Shown here: positions 32,319 through 43,066 of the stretch, one piece after another
Layout of the letters: each line of letters opens with the position of its first letter
How positions within the stretch are numbered: position 1 is the first letter of the stretch
Origin: Actinomadura bangladeshensis
GTDB lineage: Bacteria > Actinomycetota > Actinomycetes > Streptosporangiales > Streptosporangiaceae
Direction of reading: 5' to 3'
DNA length: 50,443 bases
Assembly (NCBI RefSeq): GCF_004348335.1
Contig: NZ_SMJW01000021.1
Span: forward strand, 1 to 50,443
Translations under genes and position numbers: made by a program
Notes under the pieces: model-generated
Database searches by the model: none
Told to the model about the DNA's origin: nothing
Seen by the model: only the letters and a program-made list of their open reading frames with translations

Positions 32319-33482
32319 TTAGTTGCCTGTTGGGGTTTGCAGAGCGGTGAGGGCGTCGGTGACCAGGTGCAGGTCCGGGCGGGAGGTGGAGCTTTCGGCT
32401 GCGATCTGGCGGGCAAGGGGTGGGTCGATCATGGCTTGCATGCGGTGCATCATCGCCTCCATGCGCGCCAGCATCGCCTCTTGGGGGTCTGGTTGTTTGG
32501 TCTCGTATCCCAGCAGCACGTTCATCGTGGTTGCTGCGGCTTCGCTTTCTTCGGCCAGGGCCCAGACGTAGTGCGTGGTGGATGTCAGGTCGTTGTGGCC
32601 CAAGCGGGCCTGGACATCCGGGAGCGGGACGCCGTGTGCCAGAAGAAGGGAAGCGTGGGAGTGGCGTAGTTGGTATGGGGTCACATCGACACCGACGGCT
32701 TTGCGGGCCGGGATCCAGATGGTGCTCCATTCACTGGGCGCCAGGTAGTCGTTGCCGTCGCGGCGGACCCGCTGGCGGGTGACCTTGCCCTTGCGGGCCA
32801 TCGCCTGCACCCGATACGCCGACCGATAGTCCCGGTAGGCCTGTACGCACGGCGCACACCTGCAGCCGTGCTTGCGGTATGTACTGATCTTGGTGTGAGT
32901 GACGCGTTCGCCGGTGACGGGTGAAATGAAGGTCGTCTTCGCGGCGGCTTCCATCTCTTCTGCGCTGCAGCGCGGGAGGTTGACCCAGGCAGTGTCCGGC
33001 ATGAACAACCGGACCGGGAAGATCAGGTCGCCGGGTTTCATGCCGTGTTGTTCGACGTGGGCGCGGATCTTCTCCACCAGCGGATTGCCGACCTTGAATC
33101 GGCGGTGTTCTCCGTTCTTGGTGTAGGGGCGGGTCACGAACCGGCCACCGGTCGGGTGGAACTGCTTCGCTACCTCAACAGTCGAGCGGCACACGTTCAG
33201 CATGCCGGTGTCGTAGTCCAGGTCCCCCTCCTGGAAGGAGATCGCCTCGCAGAAGCGAACCCCAGTGGAGATGATGTACTCGGCGAACAGACGCTGCGTC
33301 GGCAGCGGCAGCTTGCTGCACAACTCCCAGAACACCGTCTCGTTGATCACTTTGATGTTCTTGTGCGCGGCCTGCTTGCCGACGTTCAGCCCCCGGACAG
33401 GGTTGTCGGTGCGGCAGCCCAGCAGGATCGAGAGGCCGAGCATCGCCGAGAGCACCTTCCGGCAGGCCCGCCGCGTGGTCAC
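32319..33482 (-). CDS. int: Tyrosine integrase, catalytic part
   Basis: A 387-residue frame holding the catalytic domain of a tyrosine recombinase. Catalytic residues: Arg76 (STGVRFCEA), Arg273 (TPYQLRHSHAS), His296 (ARLGHNDL) and the nucleophile Tyr305 (THYVWAL). The usual first His of HxxR is Tyr270 here. Unusually, a segment of about 60 residues (185-245) sits between the beta-hairpin Lys region and the HxxR box and contains HGCRCAPC (His205, Cys207, Cys209, Cys212), a possible zinc site. GTG 33482 overlaps the stop of the upstream frame, which encodes the N-terminal core-binding domain. The pair must act together, or expression needs a frameshift. It is adjacent to attR, as expected for an element integrase. 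Confidence 0.85.
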   Translation of the reverse strand: MTTRRACRKVLSAMLGLSILLGCRTDNPVRGLNVGKQAAHKNIKVINETVFWELCSKLPLPTQRLFAEYIISTGVRFCEAISFQEGDLDYDTGMLNVCRSTVEVAKQFHPTGGRFVTRPYTKNGEHRRFKVGNPLVEKIRAHVEQHGMKPGDLIFPVRLFMPDTAWVNLPRCSAEEMEAAAKTTFISPVTGERVTHTKISTYRKHGCRCAPCVQAYRDYRSAYRVQAMARKGKVTRQRVRRDGNDYLAPSEWSTIWIPARKAVGVDVTPYQLRHSHASLLLAHGVPLPDVQARLGHNDLTSTTHYVWALAEESEAAATTMNVLLGYETKQPDPQEAMLARMEAMMHRMQAMIDPPLARQIAAESSTSRPDLHLVTDALTALQTPTGN

Positions 33483-33871
33483 GTCCGCTCCGTCTCCGCC
33501 AGCCAGGTGAAGAACTGGACGGCGCGGGCAGAGTCGAAGGTCGCCACCCGATCGGCCTTCAGGAACGGGCGGACGTGGTTGATCCAGACCCCGAAGTAGG
33601 TCTGCATCGTGTTCGGCTCGACCCGGTGATGCCGCTGGAAGATCGGCCAGAACTCCTCGAACGTCATCGCGCGCCTCTGCGCCGGCGTCATCTCCCCCAG
33701 GACGCCGCCCTCGCGTCTGTTCTGCTCCCGGCGGGCCGCGGCCAGTGCCTCTAGTTCGTCGTCGTAGGTGCCTGCCGACCGGGGTGTCCCGGTCGTGTCG
33801 TAGTACATCCCCGTGTACCGGGTCGCCCCGGTGCGCTTGCTGACCTTCCTGGCTACGTACGGTTGCCGCAC
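33479..33871 (-). CDS. Tyrosine integrase, N-terminal arm and core-binding part
   Basis: A 130-residue frame. MRQPYVARKVSKRTGATRYT and GMYYDTTGTPRSAGTYDD form the N-terminal arm-binding-like domain. MTFEEFWPIFQRHHRVEPNT, MQTYFGVWINHVRPFLKADR and FFTWLAETERT form the SAM-like core-binding domain. The natural continuation (TTRRACRKVLSAMLGL...) is in the next frame, starting at a GTG that overlaps this stop (GTGA). GTG 33871 has a strong GGAGG six bases upstream. Either a one-base frameshift has split the integrase, or the two halves are made separately by coupled translation and assemble. The DNA alone does not decide. Confidence 0.75.
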   Translation of the reverse strand: MRQPYVARKVSKRTGATRYTGMYYDTTGTPRSAGTYDDELEALAAARREQNRREGGVLGEMTPAQRRAMTFEEFWPIFQRHHRVEPNTMQTYFGVWINHVRPFLKADRVATFDSARAVQFFTWLAETERT

Positions 33872-34011
33872 TGACTCCTCCTCTCGACCGGAGAACGAGT
33901 TAGCGAACCGGCTAGCGGACTGCCTGTCACAGCCCCGCACCAGCCACCACCTTGTATGATCAACATGCATGCTGACCTGCGATTTTACCTCATTTTCGAA
34001 GCCCCATCGAG
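33872..34011. other. Right-end attachment arm region of the element
   Basis: No gene. It spans from the integrase start to the attR core, contains gttagcg and ggctagcgg words (near 33898-33917) and the integrase promoter. AT content rises toward the core (gattttacctcattttcg). Integrase arm sites are expected here. Confidence 0.5.
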
Positions 34012-34045
34012 TCTGGGAGGGCTCCGGCAACGTCGCGGCACTCGA
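34012..34045. repeat. attR core, right copy of the 34-bp repeat
   Basis: Identical to 19034-19067. It forms the first bases of the stranded 3' part of the host acyl-CoA dehydrogenase gene. Confidence 0.85.
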
Positions 34046-34385
34046 CGTGCTACGCGCCATGGCGAAGGAGCCGCAGACCGTCGAGGCGTACTTCACCGAG
34101 GTCGACCGGGCCGCCGGCGCCGACTCCCGCCTCGATGCCGCCGTCCGCGAGGTCAAGACCTCCCTCGCCGACCTGGAGACCATCGAGATCCGGGCCCGCC
34201 GCATCGTTGAGCGCATGGCGCTCACCCTGCAGGCATCACTGCTGGTCAGGCACGGCCACCCGGCCACCGCCGACGCCTTCTGCGCCACCCGCCTGGCCGG
34301 CGACTGGGGCGCCGCCTACGGCACCCTCCCCCCGGGCCTCGACCTGGCCCCGATCATCGACCGCGCCACCCCCAAACTCGGCTGA
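34012..34385 (+). pseudogene. Displaced original 3' end of the acyl-CoA dehydrogenase gene
   Basis: The frame reads WEGSGNVAALDVLRAMAKEP...LQASLLVRHGHPATADAFC...APIIDRATPKLG, the same C-terminal 124 residues as the gene at 17782 but from a different sequence. By eye about two thirds of residues after the core agree, and the last 150 bases are nearly identical. Codons here are fully GC-rich, as in host genes, so this is the original host end cut off by the insertion. It has no start of its own: an in-frame ATG at 33969 lies in element DNA and has no ribosome site. Confidence 0.85.
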
Positions 34386-34561
34386 CCCCGCTCCGAGGTC
34401 AGCGACCGGAGGCGCCACGTGGCGCGGGGCCGGCGGCAGCGAGGTCGGCCCCGCGGCCGAGGAGAGCGCGCCGTTAGGGCGGCCGGGCGGTTTGCCGCCA
34501 GGTGACCCAACGGCGGGTTCAGGCCGCTCTCGACACGCTGACCGGCTAGAGGGGACGGGAC

Positions 34562-35968
34562 TCACCGGAAGGGGTCGGCGGAGCGGTCCGGCCAGGACGG
34601 CGGTGGGAGTTCGGTCGCCGGTGGGCGGGACGTGCGGTACCGGCCGCCGGCCGGCGTACTCACCGGCGGAGCGTGTCGGTGGTCATCGTCTTCTCCGGAG
34701 GGCGGGGCGTCCTCGCCCGCCTCGTCGGCGGCCGAGCCCCGGGAGCGCAGCAGCGCGGCGAGGGCGGTGGTGATCGGGACCGCGGCGATCAGTCCGAGGG
34801 TGCCGGCGGCACTGCGGACGATCTCGGTGGCCAGCGCCGGTCCCGTCAGCACGTCTCCCAGCGGCTGGCGGCCGATGCTCAGCAGGAGCAGCAGCGGCAG
34901 GGACGCCCCGGCGTAGGCGAGGATCACCGTGTTGATCACCGAGGCGATGTGCGCGCGGCCGATCCGGGCCGCCGCGCGGTACAGCTGGGCGAACCGGTAG
35001 GCGGGGTTGGCGCGCGCCAGCTCGGTGACGGTGGCGGCCTGGGTGACGGTGACGTCGTCCAGGACGCCGAGCGCGCCGATGATGATGCTGGCCAGGAGCA
35101 GTCCCTGGCTGTTGACGCTGTGGCTGAGGTCCAGGTTCAGCGAGGCCTCGTCGGTGATCCCCGACAGGTGCGTCAGGTTGATCGACACCGTGGCCAAGAC
35201 CCCGGTCAGGGTGAGGCTGGCGATGGTGCCGATCACCGCGATCGAGGTCGCCATGGTGAACCCGTGCGTCAGGTACAGCACCGTCAGCATGATCGCCGCC
35301 GCGCACACGACGGCCGCCAGCAGCGGCGGCCGGCCGGCCAGGATCGCCGGGATCAGGAACTGCAGCAGCAGCACGAACGTGACCGCGAGGCCCAGCAGCG
35401 CGGTCAGCCCCCGCAACCGCCCGAACGCGACCACCGCCAGCGCGAAGGCCGCCCCGACCAGCCACAAGGGGGTGGACCGGTCGTGATCGGACAACTGGTA
35501 GGGGCTCACCTCGGGCGCCCCGGACTCCTCGGTGGCCTCAGCGGCGTCGGGCGTGTGCAGCAGCACCACTTTCTGGCCGGGGGTGAACACCGAGGTGCCC
35601 GGCCCGCTGGGCAGTTCGGTGCGCACGATCTGCCCGCTGTCGGCACCCGATGTCAGCTCCACCCGGGCGGTGCCGCACCGGCGCGGATCGGTGCGCGGAG
35701 CGTCCGAGGCCGGCTCGCCCGGCGGCGCCGCCTGCACCTGCTCGGGGCACGGCTCGAGATCGATGCCGACGATCGTGCCGGTCACCTTCGTCAACGCCGA
35801 TCCCCCGCCGGCGGGGGCCTCGGGCTTGTCCGGCCACATCCACAGCACCGCGGCCAACGTCGCCACCGCGACCGGGACGATGACCGCCAGGACTGCGATC
35901 CGCACCGACCGCGAAGCCCTGGCCGCCCCGCCGTGCGCGTGGGTCCCGTGCGCGTGGTTGCCGCCCAT
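34562..35968 (-). CDS. YibE/F family membrane protein
   Basis: A 468-residue protein. It begins with a His-rich stretch (MGGNHAHGTHAHGGAARAS), one membrane helix (about residues 25-45), and an external domain with Cys residues (EPCPEQVQ, RRCGTARVEL). About seven further helices carry the YibE/F signature: LGVLDDVTVTQAATVTELA and ARIGRAHIASVINTVILAYAG. The C-terminus is charged and cytoplasmic. The family's function is unknown; transport or signalling has been suggested. ATG 35968 has AAGGAG nine bases upstream, better than the ATG at 36007. A small gene ends 13 bases upstream and is probably co-transcribed. It lies just beyond the displaced acyl-CoA dehydrogenase end, convergent with it. Confidence 0.85.
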   Translation of the reverse strand: MGGNHAHGTHAHGGAARASRSVRIAVLAVIVPVAVATLAAVLWMWPDKPEAPAGGGSALTKVTGTIVGIDLEPCPEQVQAAPPGEPASDAPRTDPRRCGTARVELTSGADSGQIVRTELPSGPGTSVFTPGQKVVLLHTPDAAEATEESGAPEVSPYQLSDHDRSTPLWLVGAAFALAVVAFGRLRGLTALLGLAVTFVLLLQFLIPAILAGRPPLLAAVVCAAAIMLTVLYLTHGFTMATSIAVIGTIASLTLTGVLATVSINLTHLSGITDEASLNLDLSHSVNSQGLLLASIIIGALGVLDDVTVTQAATVTELARANPAYRFAQLYRAAARIGRAHIASVINTVILAYAGASLPLLLLLSIGRQPLGDVLTGPALATEIVRSAAGTLGLIAAVPITTALAALLRSRGSAADEAGEDAPPSGEDDDHRHAPPVSTPAGGRYRTSRPPATELPPPSWPDRSADPFR

Positions 35969-35981
35969 CTCCGGCCGCTCC

Positions 35982-36107
35982 TTAACGTTGTTCGCCTTCC
36001 TGCACACTGGCCCGATCCACTGAAGCGGGCACCACTGCGTCCCTCACCGGCGGCTGCTGGGGCATGGGGCCTAGGGCGGATGCCAGTTCGGGGACCTTAC
36101 TCGACAT
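35982..36107 (-). CDS. Small hypothetical protein upstream of the YibE/F gene
   Basis: A 41-residue frame, MSSKVPELASALGPMPQQPP continuing to ASVQEGEQR. The support is a strong ribosome site (GAGGAG, six bases before ATG 36107) and close linkage to the YibE/F gene, 13 bases away. It has no hydrophobic segment and no recognised motif. Codon use includes GCA, CTA and TCA, so conservation in relatives is needed before it is accepted. A leader-type regulatory frame is the alternative. Confidence 0.45.
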   Translation of the reverse strand: MSSKVPELASALGPMPQQPPVRDAVVPASVDRASVQEGEQR

Positions 36108-36214
36108 GAGCGGCTCCTCGGTGAACTGACCGGGTGCCCTATCCGGGCGGGAGGTGCGTTTCCAGCGTCTCCGCCTGGGTGAGACTGGACCGCCCGCCTC
36201 CCTTTGGCGCGCGG

Positions 36215-37284
<1,070 letters not shown>

Positions 37285-37288
<4 letters not shown>

Positions 37289-37506
37289 GCCGGCGCCGGG
37301 TCGCGGAGGTCCTCCGGCTGCGGGACGAAGACGTCGGCAAGCCCGCGCAGCCCCGCCAGCAGCGCCGGCGTCGCCACGACCGGCCGCACCCCGACGAAGG
37401 CGACCAGCGATCCGCCCGCCGGCCCGCCGGCGGCGCCGGCCGGCAGCGCGACGCCGGCGGCCGTGATGAGCGGTGCGTCCGGCGCGGCGGCCTGGGGTTG
37501 CGACAC
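37285..37506 (-). CDS. Small hypothetical protein coupled to galT
   Basis: A 73-residue frame, MSQPQAAAPDAPLITAAGVA then SLVAFVGVRPVVATPALLAG and ending PQPEDLRDPAPA. GTG 37506 has GGGAGC six bases upstream. The stop overlaps the galT start by the ATGA arrangement, strong evidence for translation. It is Ala/Gly/Pro-rich with one mildly hydrophobic stretch; no domain is recognised. It could be a regulator or stabiliser of GalT, or simply a translation starter. Confidence 0.6.
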
Positions 37507-37825
37507 GGGCTGCTCCCGGTGGGCGGCGGGCGGCCCCGGGGTGAGTGGGTCTGCGCACCCGCCGCCCGGTCTGGAGGCGGAACGGATCAGTCGGGGGTCA
37601 GGATCGGCCAGTGGTCGGTTGCCGAACCAAGCTGGTGCCGCCATTCAGCCACCTTCGATCAGTTTCTGTCAACATCGCTCACATAACGCCATGGCCGCGG
37701 GTGCGGACGACCGTCCATGGACAGCGGCGCCCGCGCACGTGGGGACAGTACGACCCGCACCGGCGATGACGGTCGGTGACGGTTCTTGATCGGTTCTGCG
37801 AGGGAGATACCGGAGCGCGCCCGGC
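37507..37825. promoter_or_regulatory. Intergenic region upstream of the galT unit
   Basis: No gene with coding character. On the minus strand TTGACA (37667-37672) could be a -35 box for the galT unit, but the bases 17-19 positions on give only a weak -10 (CTGAAT/GCTGAA). The region near 37765-37800 has repeated gatcggt/gacggt words, perhaps operator half-sites. Confidence 0.35.
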
Positions 37826-38620
37826 CTAGGCGTCGTCGCGGACGGAGGCGACCCAGACGTCGACGCCCGCGTTCTCGAACTCCGCCAGCTCCGGCTTCGG
37901 CGCCTGCGCGTCGGTCACGAGGAACGCGATCTCGTCGGCGGGCACCGTCTGGAACATCGTGTCCACGCCGACCTTCGTGTGGTCCACGAGGGCGACCACC
38001 TCCTGGGCGGAGTGCGCCAGGGCGCGGTCGACACCCGCGACCAGCATGTTCGGCGTGGACAGGCCGCGTTCGGCGGTGAGCCCGTTGCCCGAGATGAACG
38101 CCCGGCGCACCCGCAGGCTGGCCAGCGTCTGCTCGGCGGCCCCGCCGACCAGGGCGTGGATGGCGCCGCGCAGCGAGCCGCCCGTCATCACGACCTCGAC
38201 GCCGCGCGCCTCGGCGAGCACCTGGGCGACGAGCAGCGAGTTGGTGACGACCGTGAGCGAGTCGAAGCCGATGAGCTCGCGGGCCAGCTCCCGGGTGGTC
38301 GTGCCCGCGCCGACCACGATCGCGTCGCCCTCCTCGACCAGCTCGACGGCCAGCCGCGCGATCGCCGTCTTCTCCGCGGGGGCGACCTGGGCCTTCTGCC
38401 GGTAGGTCGGCTCCCGGGACAGCCCGCCGGGCGCGACCGCGCCGCCGTGCCGGCGGTCGAGCAGCCCCTCGGCCTCCAGCGCCCGGATGTCGCGGCGCAC
38501 GGTCGCCTCGGACGCCTCCAGCGAGGCCGCGAGGTCGCGCATGGAGACCGCGCCGTTCGCGCGGACCATCTCCAGCAGCCGCTGGCGCCGCTCGGCCGCG
38601 AACCCCGGACGACGTGGCAT
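37826..38620 (-). CDS. DeoR/GlpR family transcriptional regulator
   Basis: A 264-residue repressor. The N-terminal winged helix is ERRQRLLEMVRANGAVSMRDLAASLEASEATVRRDIRALEAEGLLDRRHGGAV (residues about 10-62), the classic DeoR signature. The C-terminal sugar-phosphate-sensing domain follows, with IVVGAGTTTRELARELIG, TNSLLVAQVL, VMTGGSLRGA and ALVDHTKVGVDT. Members bind sugar phosphates as inducers. With galT next on the same strand, a galactose-related signal is plausible. ATG 38620 has GGGAAGGG six bases upstream. A perfect 12-bp palindrome lies 12 bases before the start and suggests autoregulation. Confidence 0.9.
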   Translation of the reverse strand: MPRRPGFAAERRQRLLEMVRANGAVSMRDLAASLEASEATVRRDIRALEAEGLLDRRHGGAVAPGGLSREPTYRQKAQVAPAEKTAIARLAVELVEEGDAIVVGAGTTTRELARELIGFDSLTVVTNSLLVAQVLAEARGVEVVMTGGSLRGAIHALVGGAAEQTLASLRVRRAFISGNGLTAERGLSTPNMLVAGVDRALAHSAQEVVALVDHTKVGVDTMFQTVPADEIAFLVTDAQAPKPELAEFENAGVDVWVASVRDDA

Positions 38621-38632
38621 GCGGGCCCTTCC

Positions 38633-38644
38633 CGGAACGTTCCG
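38633..38644. promoter_or_regulatory. Palindrome upstream of the DeoR-type gene
   Basis: CGGAACGTTCCG is a perfect 12-bp palindrome 12 bases before the leftward start codon, between it and the divergent lipoprotein gene. Its core GAACGTTC also occurs near 17747. An operator role is inferred from symmetry and position. Confidence 0.45.
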
Positions 38645-38789
38645 ACACTGACGCTGGCACCCCGATGATGCCAGATCACGGCGTCAGGGCCGGTCCGCCG
38701 GGGAACGGGTGTGGACGCGGCGGGCATTCCGCCGCCTAAAATGGTCCATTCTTCAGCCCTTTCGGTGCTGACCGACAAACGGAGATCCG

Positions 38790-39653
38790 GTGTCCTTTCG
38801 GTGGCTCACCGCGATGGCGGTGGCGCTGCTCGCGCTCGCCGTCCTCGCCGGCTGCGGAGGCGGCGGCGCGCCCCCTCCGCAGCGGGCCCGGGTGGACGTC
38901 ACCGTGCTCGAAAACGGGGGCGCGGAGGTCGATCTGCACGCGGCCGGGCGGCTCCCGTCGGACGCCGAAGTGCGGGCCTTGGCGGGCCGCATCGCCCGCG
39001 AATTGTTCCCCGGCGCGCGAACAGTTCGCGTCAGTACCCGAAAAGGACGCGGCATCCCCTTTGCCCGAGCCGAGGTGGACCGCGCCTACCGGACGGGCCG
39101 GAAAGCGTCATTGCGGATCGACACGTCCGGCGCGCTGCGCCGACTCACCGCGAAGGGCTTCGAGGACACGGCGCTGAGGCTGCACATCCCGCCGGTGCCG
39201 GCCGCGGTCCGGACACTCGCCGGCGCCCCGGCCGCCGAGCACGTCTGGCGCCTGCGCCAGGGCGGCCCCGCGCCCGTCGTCGCGGTCGGCATGAGACCGA
39301 GCCCGGCCCGCTGGTGCGGGGCGATGGCGCTGCCCGTGCTCGGCGCCCTCGGCGTCGCGCTCGGGTTCTTCGCGCGGCGCCGCGCGCTGGCGCTGCCCGC
39401 GGCCGCGGCCGCGGTGGCCGCCGGGGTCCTGGCGGTCGTCCTCGCGGCGGGCCGGCAGGGCGCCAACCTCGGCGTCGCGGGCCTGCTCGACGGCACGGTC
39501 CTGGAGGTCGCGTCGGTCCTGCCGCTGACGGCCGTGCCGCTCGGCCTGCCGGCGGTGATGCTGCTGGGGACCGCGGCCGCCCGGCGGCTGACCGGGCCGG
39601 GCACCGCCGGGACGTACGAGGCGCGGCCGCGGGACACGGGCGTGTTCTGGTGA
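38790..39653 (+). CDS. Putative lipoprotein with C-terminal membrane helices
   Basis: A 287-residue protein. MSFRWLTAMAVALLALAVLA then GCGGGG is a lipoprotein signal peptide with the lipobox L-A-G-C at residues 19-22. An external domain of about 150 residues follows (RVDVTVLENGGAEVDLHAAG...), resembling the beta-rich domains that precede membrane helices. Then come three hydrophobic segments (ALPVLGALGVALGFFA, LPAAAAAVAAGVLAVVLAAG, VLPLTAVPLGLPAVMLLG). No known family. GTG 38790 has GGAG six bases upstream. It stands alone, divergent from the regulator gene. Confidence 0.7.
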   Translation: MSFRWLTAMAVALLALAVLAGCGGGGAPPPQRARVDVTVLENGGAEVDLHAAGRLPSDAEVRALAGRIARELFPGARTVRVSTRKGRGIPFARAEVDRAYRTGRKASLRIDTSGALRRLTAKGFEDTALRLHIPPVPAAVRTLAGAPAAEHVWRLRQGGPAPVVAVGMRPSPARWCGAMALPVLGALGVALGFFARRRALALPAAAAAVAAGVLAVVLAAGRQGANLGVAGLLDGTVLEVASVLPLTAVPLGLPAVMLLGTAAARRLTGPGTAGTYEARPRDTGVFW

Positions 39654-39712
39654 CGTCCGCTGGGGAGGGCACCGGCGCGGACCGAGGGTCGATAGATCGT
39701 AAACTGAGGGTC

Positions 39713-40276
39713 ATGTCCGGCGACCGCCCCTCGTGCACCTGCGTGATCTGCCGCGACTACGGCGACCGCGACCGCCTGGACAACTTCCAGCTCCGCACGA
39801 TCGTGCACATCGCCCAGTACGGGTGGAGCGTCGTCCTCGTGCAGCCGGACGCCGACGGGCCCGGCTGGGCCTACACGATCGGCCTGTGGCACAGCCACCG
39901 GGCGCCCGAGCTGGCGATGTTCGGCGGCGACGTGTACGAGACCGAGGAGATCCTCAACGTGCTCGGCCGGCAGACCGCCGAGGGCGCCGGCCCGGCCGGC
40001 GGCGAGCGCCGCGACGGCGTCGTCCGGGGGCAGCAGGCCGCGTTCCGCGACGTCGACCCGCACTGGCTCGACGGGCTGTTCGCGGGCGCGGTGGCGTTCT
40101 ACCGGCGCCCCCCGCTGCCGGTCCTCCAGGTCGTCTGGCCGAACCGGCACGGCCTGTTCCCCTGGCAGCCGGGCACCGACCTGCAGTTCCGGCACGCCCA
40201 GCCGTGGCTGTGGCTCGACCCGAAGCAGCATCCGGCCGGCCTCTGGACACGGCGGCTCGAAAACGGGCGGCGCTGA
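39713..40276 (+). CDS. DUF4262 domain protein
   Basis: A 187-residue soluble protein. CTCVICRDYGDRDRLDNFQLRTIVHIAQYGWSVVLVQPD and GWAYTIGLWHSHRAPELAMFG are the DUF4262 signature, and the C-terminal WPNRHGLFPWQPG segment completes it. The early Cys pair CTCVIC could bind metal. The function is unknown; relatives are often found beside nuclease or toxin genes, which is not the case here. ATG 39713 has GAGGG just upstream. The GNAT gene starts 24 bases downstream, so co-transcription is likely. Confidence 0.85.
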   Translation: MSGDRPSCTCVICRDYGDRDRLDNFQLRTIVHIAQYGWSVVLVQPDADGPGWAYTIGLWHSHRAPELAMFGGDVYETEEILNVLGRQTAEGAGPAGGERRDGVVRGQQAAFRDVDPHWLDGLFAGAVAFYRRPPLPVLQVVWPNRHGLFPWQPGTDLQFRHAQPWLWLDPKQHPAGLWTRRLENGRR

Positions 40277-40300
40277 GGGGGCCGGGCATACGATCGGCGG

Positions 40301-40882
40301 GTGTACGGGCCGATCGCGGAGACCATCCGCACCCAGCGCCTCGTCCTGGAGCCGCTGGCGGTCCACCACGCGGACGAGATGGCCCCCGTCCTGGACGATC
40401 CGCGCCTGCACCGCTACATCGGCGGCGAGCCCCTCACCCGCGACGAGCTGCGCGCCCGCTACGAGCACCTCGTCGCGGGCCCGGCCCCCTTCCACCAGGA
40501 ATGCTGGCTGAACTGGATCGTCCGCCGCGCCCGGGACGGCCAGGCCGTCGGCTACGTCCAGGCCACGGTCACGCCCACGGCGCCCGGCTTCACCGTGACT
40601 CCCCCGTCCGCCGGGTCGACGGTCACGCCGGGGCCGCCGCGCGCCGTCGCCTCCGTCGCCTGGGTCATCGGCATGCCCTACCAGGGGTTCGGCTTCGCGA
40701 CCGAGGCCGCCCGCGCCCTGCTGGCCTGGCTCCGCGCGCACGGCGTCGCGGCCATCGTCGCGACCATCCACCCCGGCAACCGCGCGTCCGCCGCCGTCGC
40801 GGCCAAGCTCGGCCTGCACCCCACGGACGAGACGAGCAACGACGAGATCGTCTGGCGCCCGCCCCCGGAGCCACCGCGGTAA
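40301..40882 (+). CDS. GNAT family N-acetyltransferase
   Basis: A 193-residue protein of the RimJ/RimL-like branch. ETIRTQRLVLEPLAVHHADEMAPVLDDPRLHRYIGGEP is the N-terminal beta-alpha opening. WVIGMPYQGFGFATEAARALLAWLRAHG contains the acetyl-CoA loop (Q-G-x-G-x-A), and ATIHPGNRASAAVAAKLGL the final motif. A Pro/Thr-rich loop (TVTPTAPGFTVTPPSAG) interrupts the middle. The substrate is unknown. GTG 40301 is the only start that keeps the domain complete; the ribosome site is weak. It follows the DUF4262 gene closely. Confidence 0.87.
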   Translation: MYGPIAETIRTQRLVLEPLAVHHADEMAPVLDDPRLHRYIGGEPLTRDELRARYEHLVAGPAPFHQECWLNWIVRRARDGQAVGYVQATVTPTAPGFTVTPPSAGSTVTPGPPRAVASVAWVIGMPYQGFGFATEAARALLAWLRAHGVAAIVATIHPGNRASAAVAAKLGLHPTDETSNDEIVWRPPPEPPR

Positions 40883-40965
40883 CACTCTGGCGGCGGGTGG
40901 GGGCTGGAGGACGGTGGGTAGGCGACAATCGACAGGCCAGGATGAATCGGCCGGGAGGGGAGAGC

Positions 40966-43059
<2,094 letters not shown>

Positions 43060-43066
43060 GACGCGT

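Larger units (their letters stand above)
19034..34045. mobile_element. Integrative mobilizable element of about 15 kb in an acyl-CoA dehydrogenase gene
   Basis: A 34-bp perfect direct repeat at 19034-19067 and 34012-34045 bounds the element. Between the copies are excisionase-like, relaxase, mobC, ATPase, XRE/IS30 fusion, two large STAND nuclease genes and a split tyrosine integrase. The integrase lies against the right end and the excisionase near the left end. The integration point is inside a coding sequence; the element carries a substitute 3' end (19068-19407) that rebuilds the gene. No conjugative coupling protein, type IV secretion or FtsK-like translocase gene is visible. It is therefore mobilizable rather than self-transmissible. 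Limits are inferred from the repeat; strand exchange may occur anywhere within the 34 bases. Confidence 0.85.

Noticed and set aside
31964..32416. A minus-strand frame across the end of the Avs-like gene and the integrase end
   Set aside because: It overlaps two hairpins and two real genes, has no ribosome site and no family pattern.
19408..34011. Classification of the element as a self-transmissible conjugative element
   Set aside because: No FtsK/SpoIIIE-type translocase, coupling protein, VirB4 or replication initiator is present; only relaxase and MobC. I therefore call it mobilizable.
33969..34385. Treating the displaced acyl-CoA dehydrogenase end as a small independent gene
   Set aside because: Its in-frame ATG lies in element DNA without a ribosome site, and the product lacks the FAD and substrate regions.
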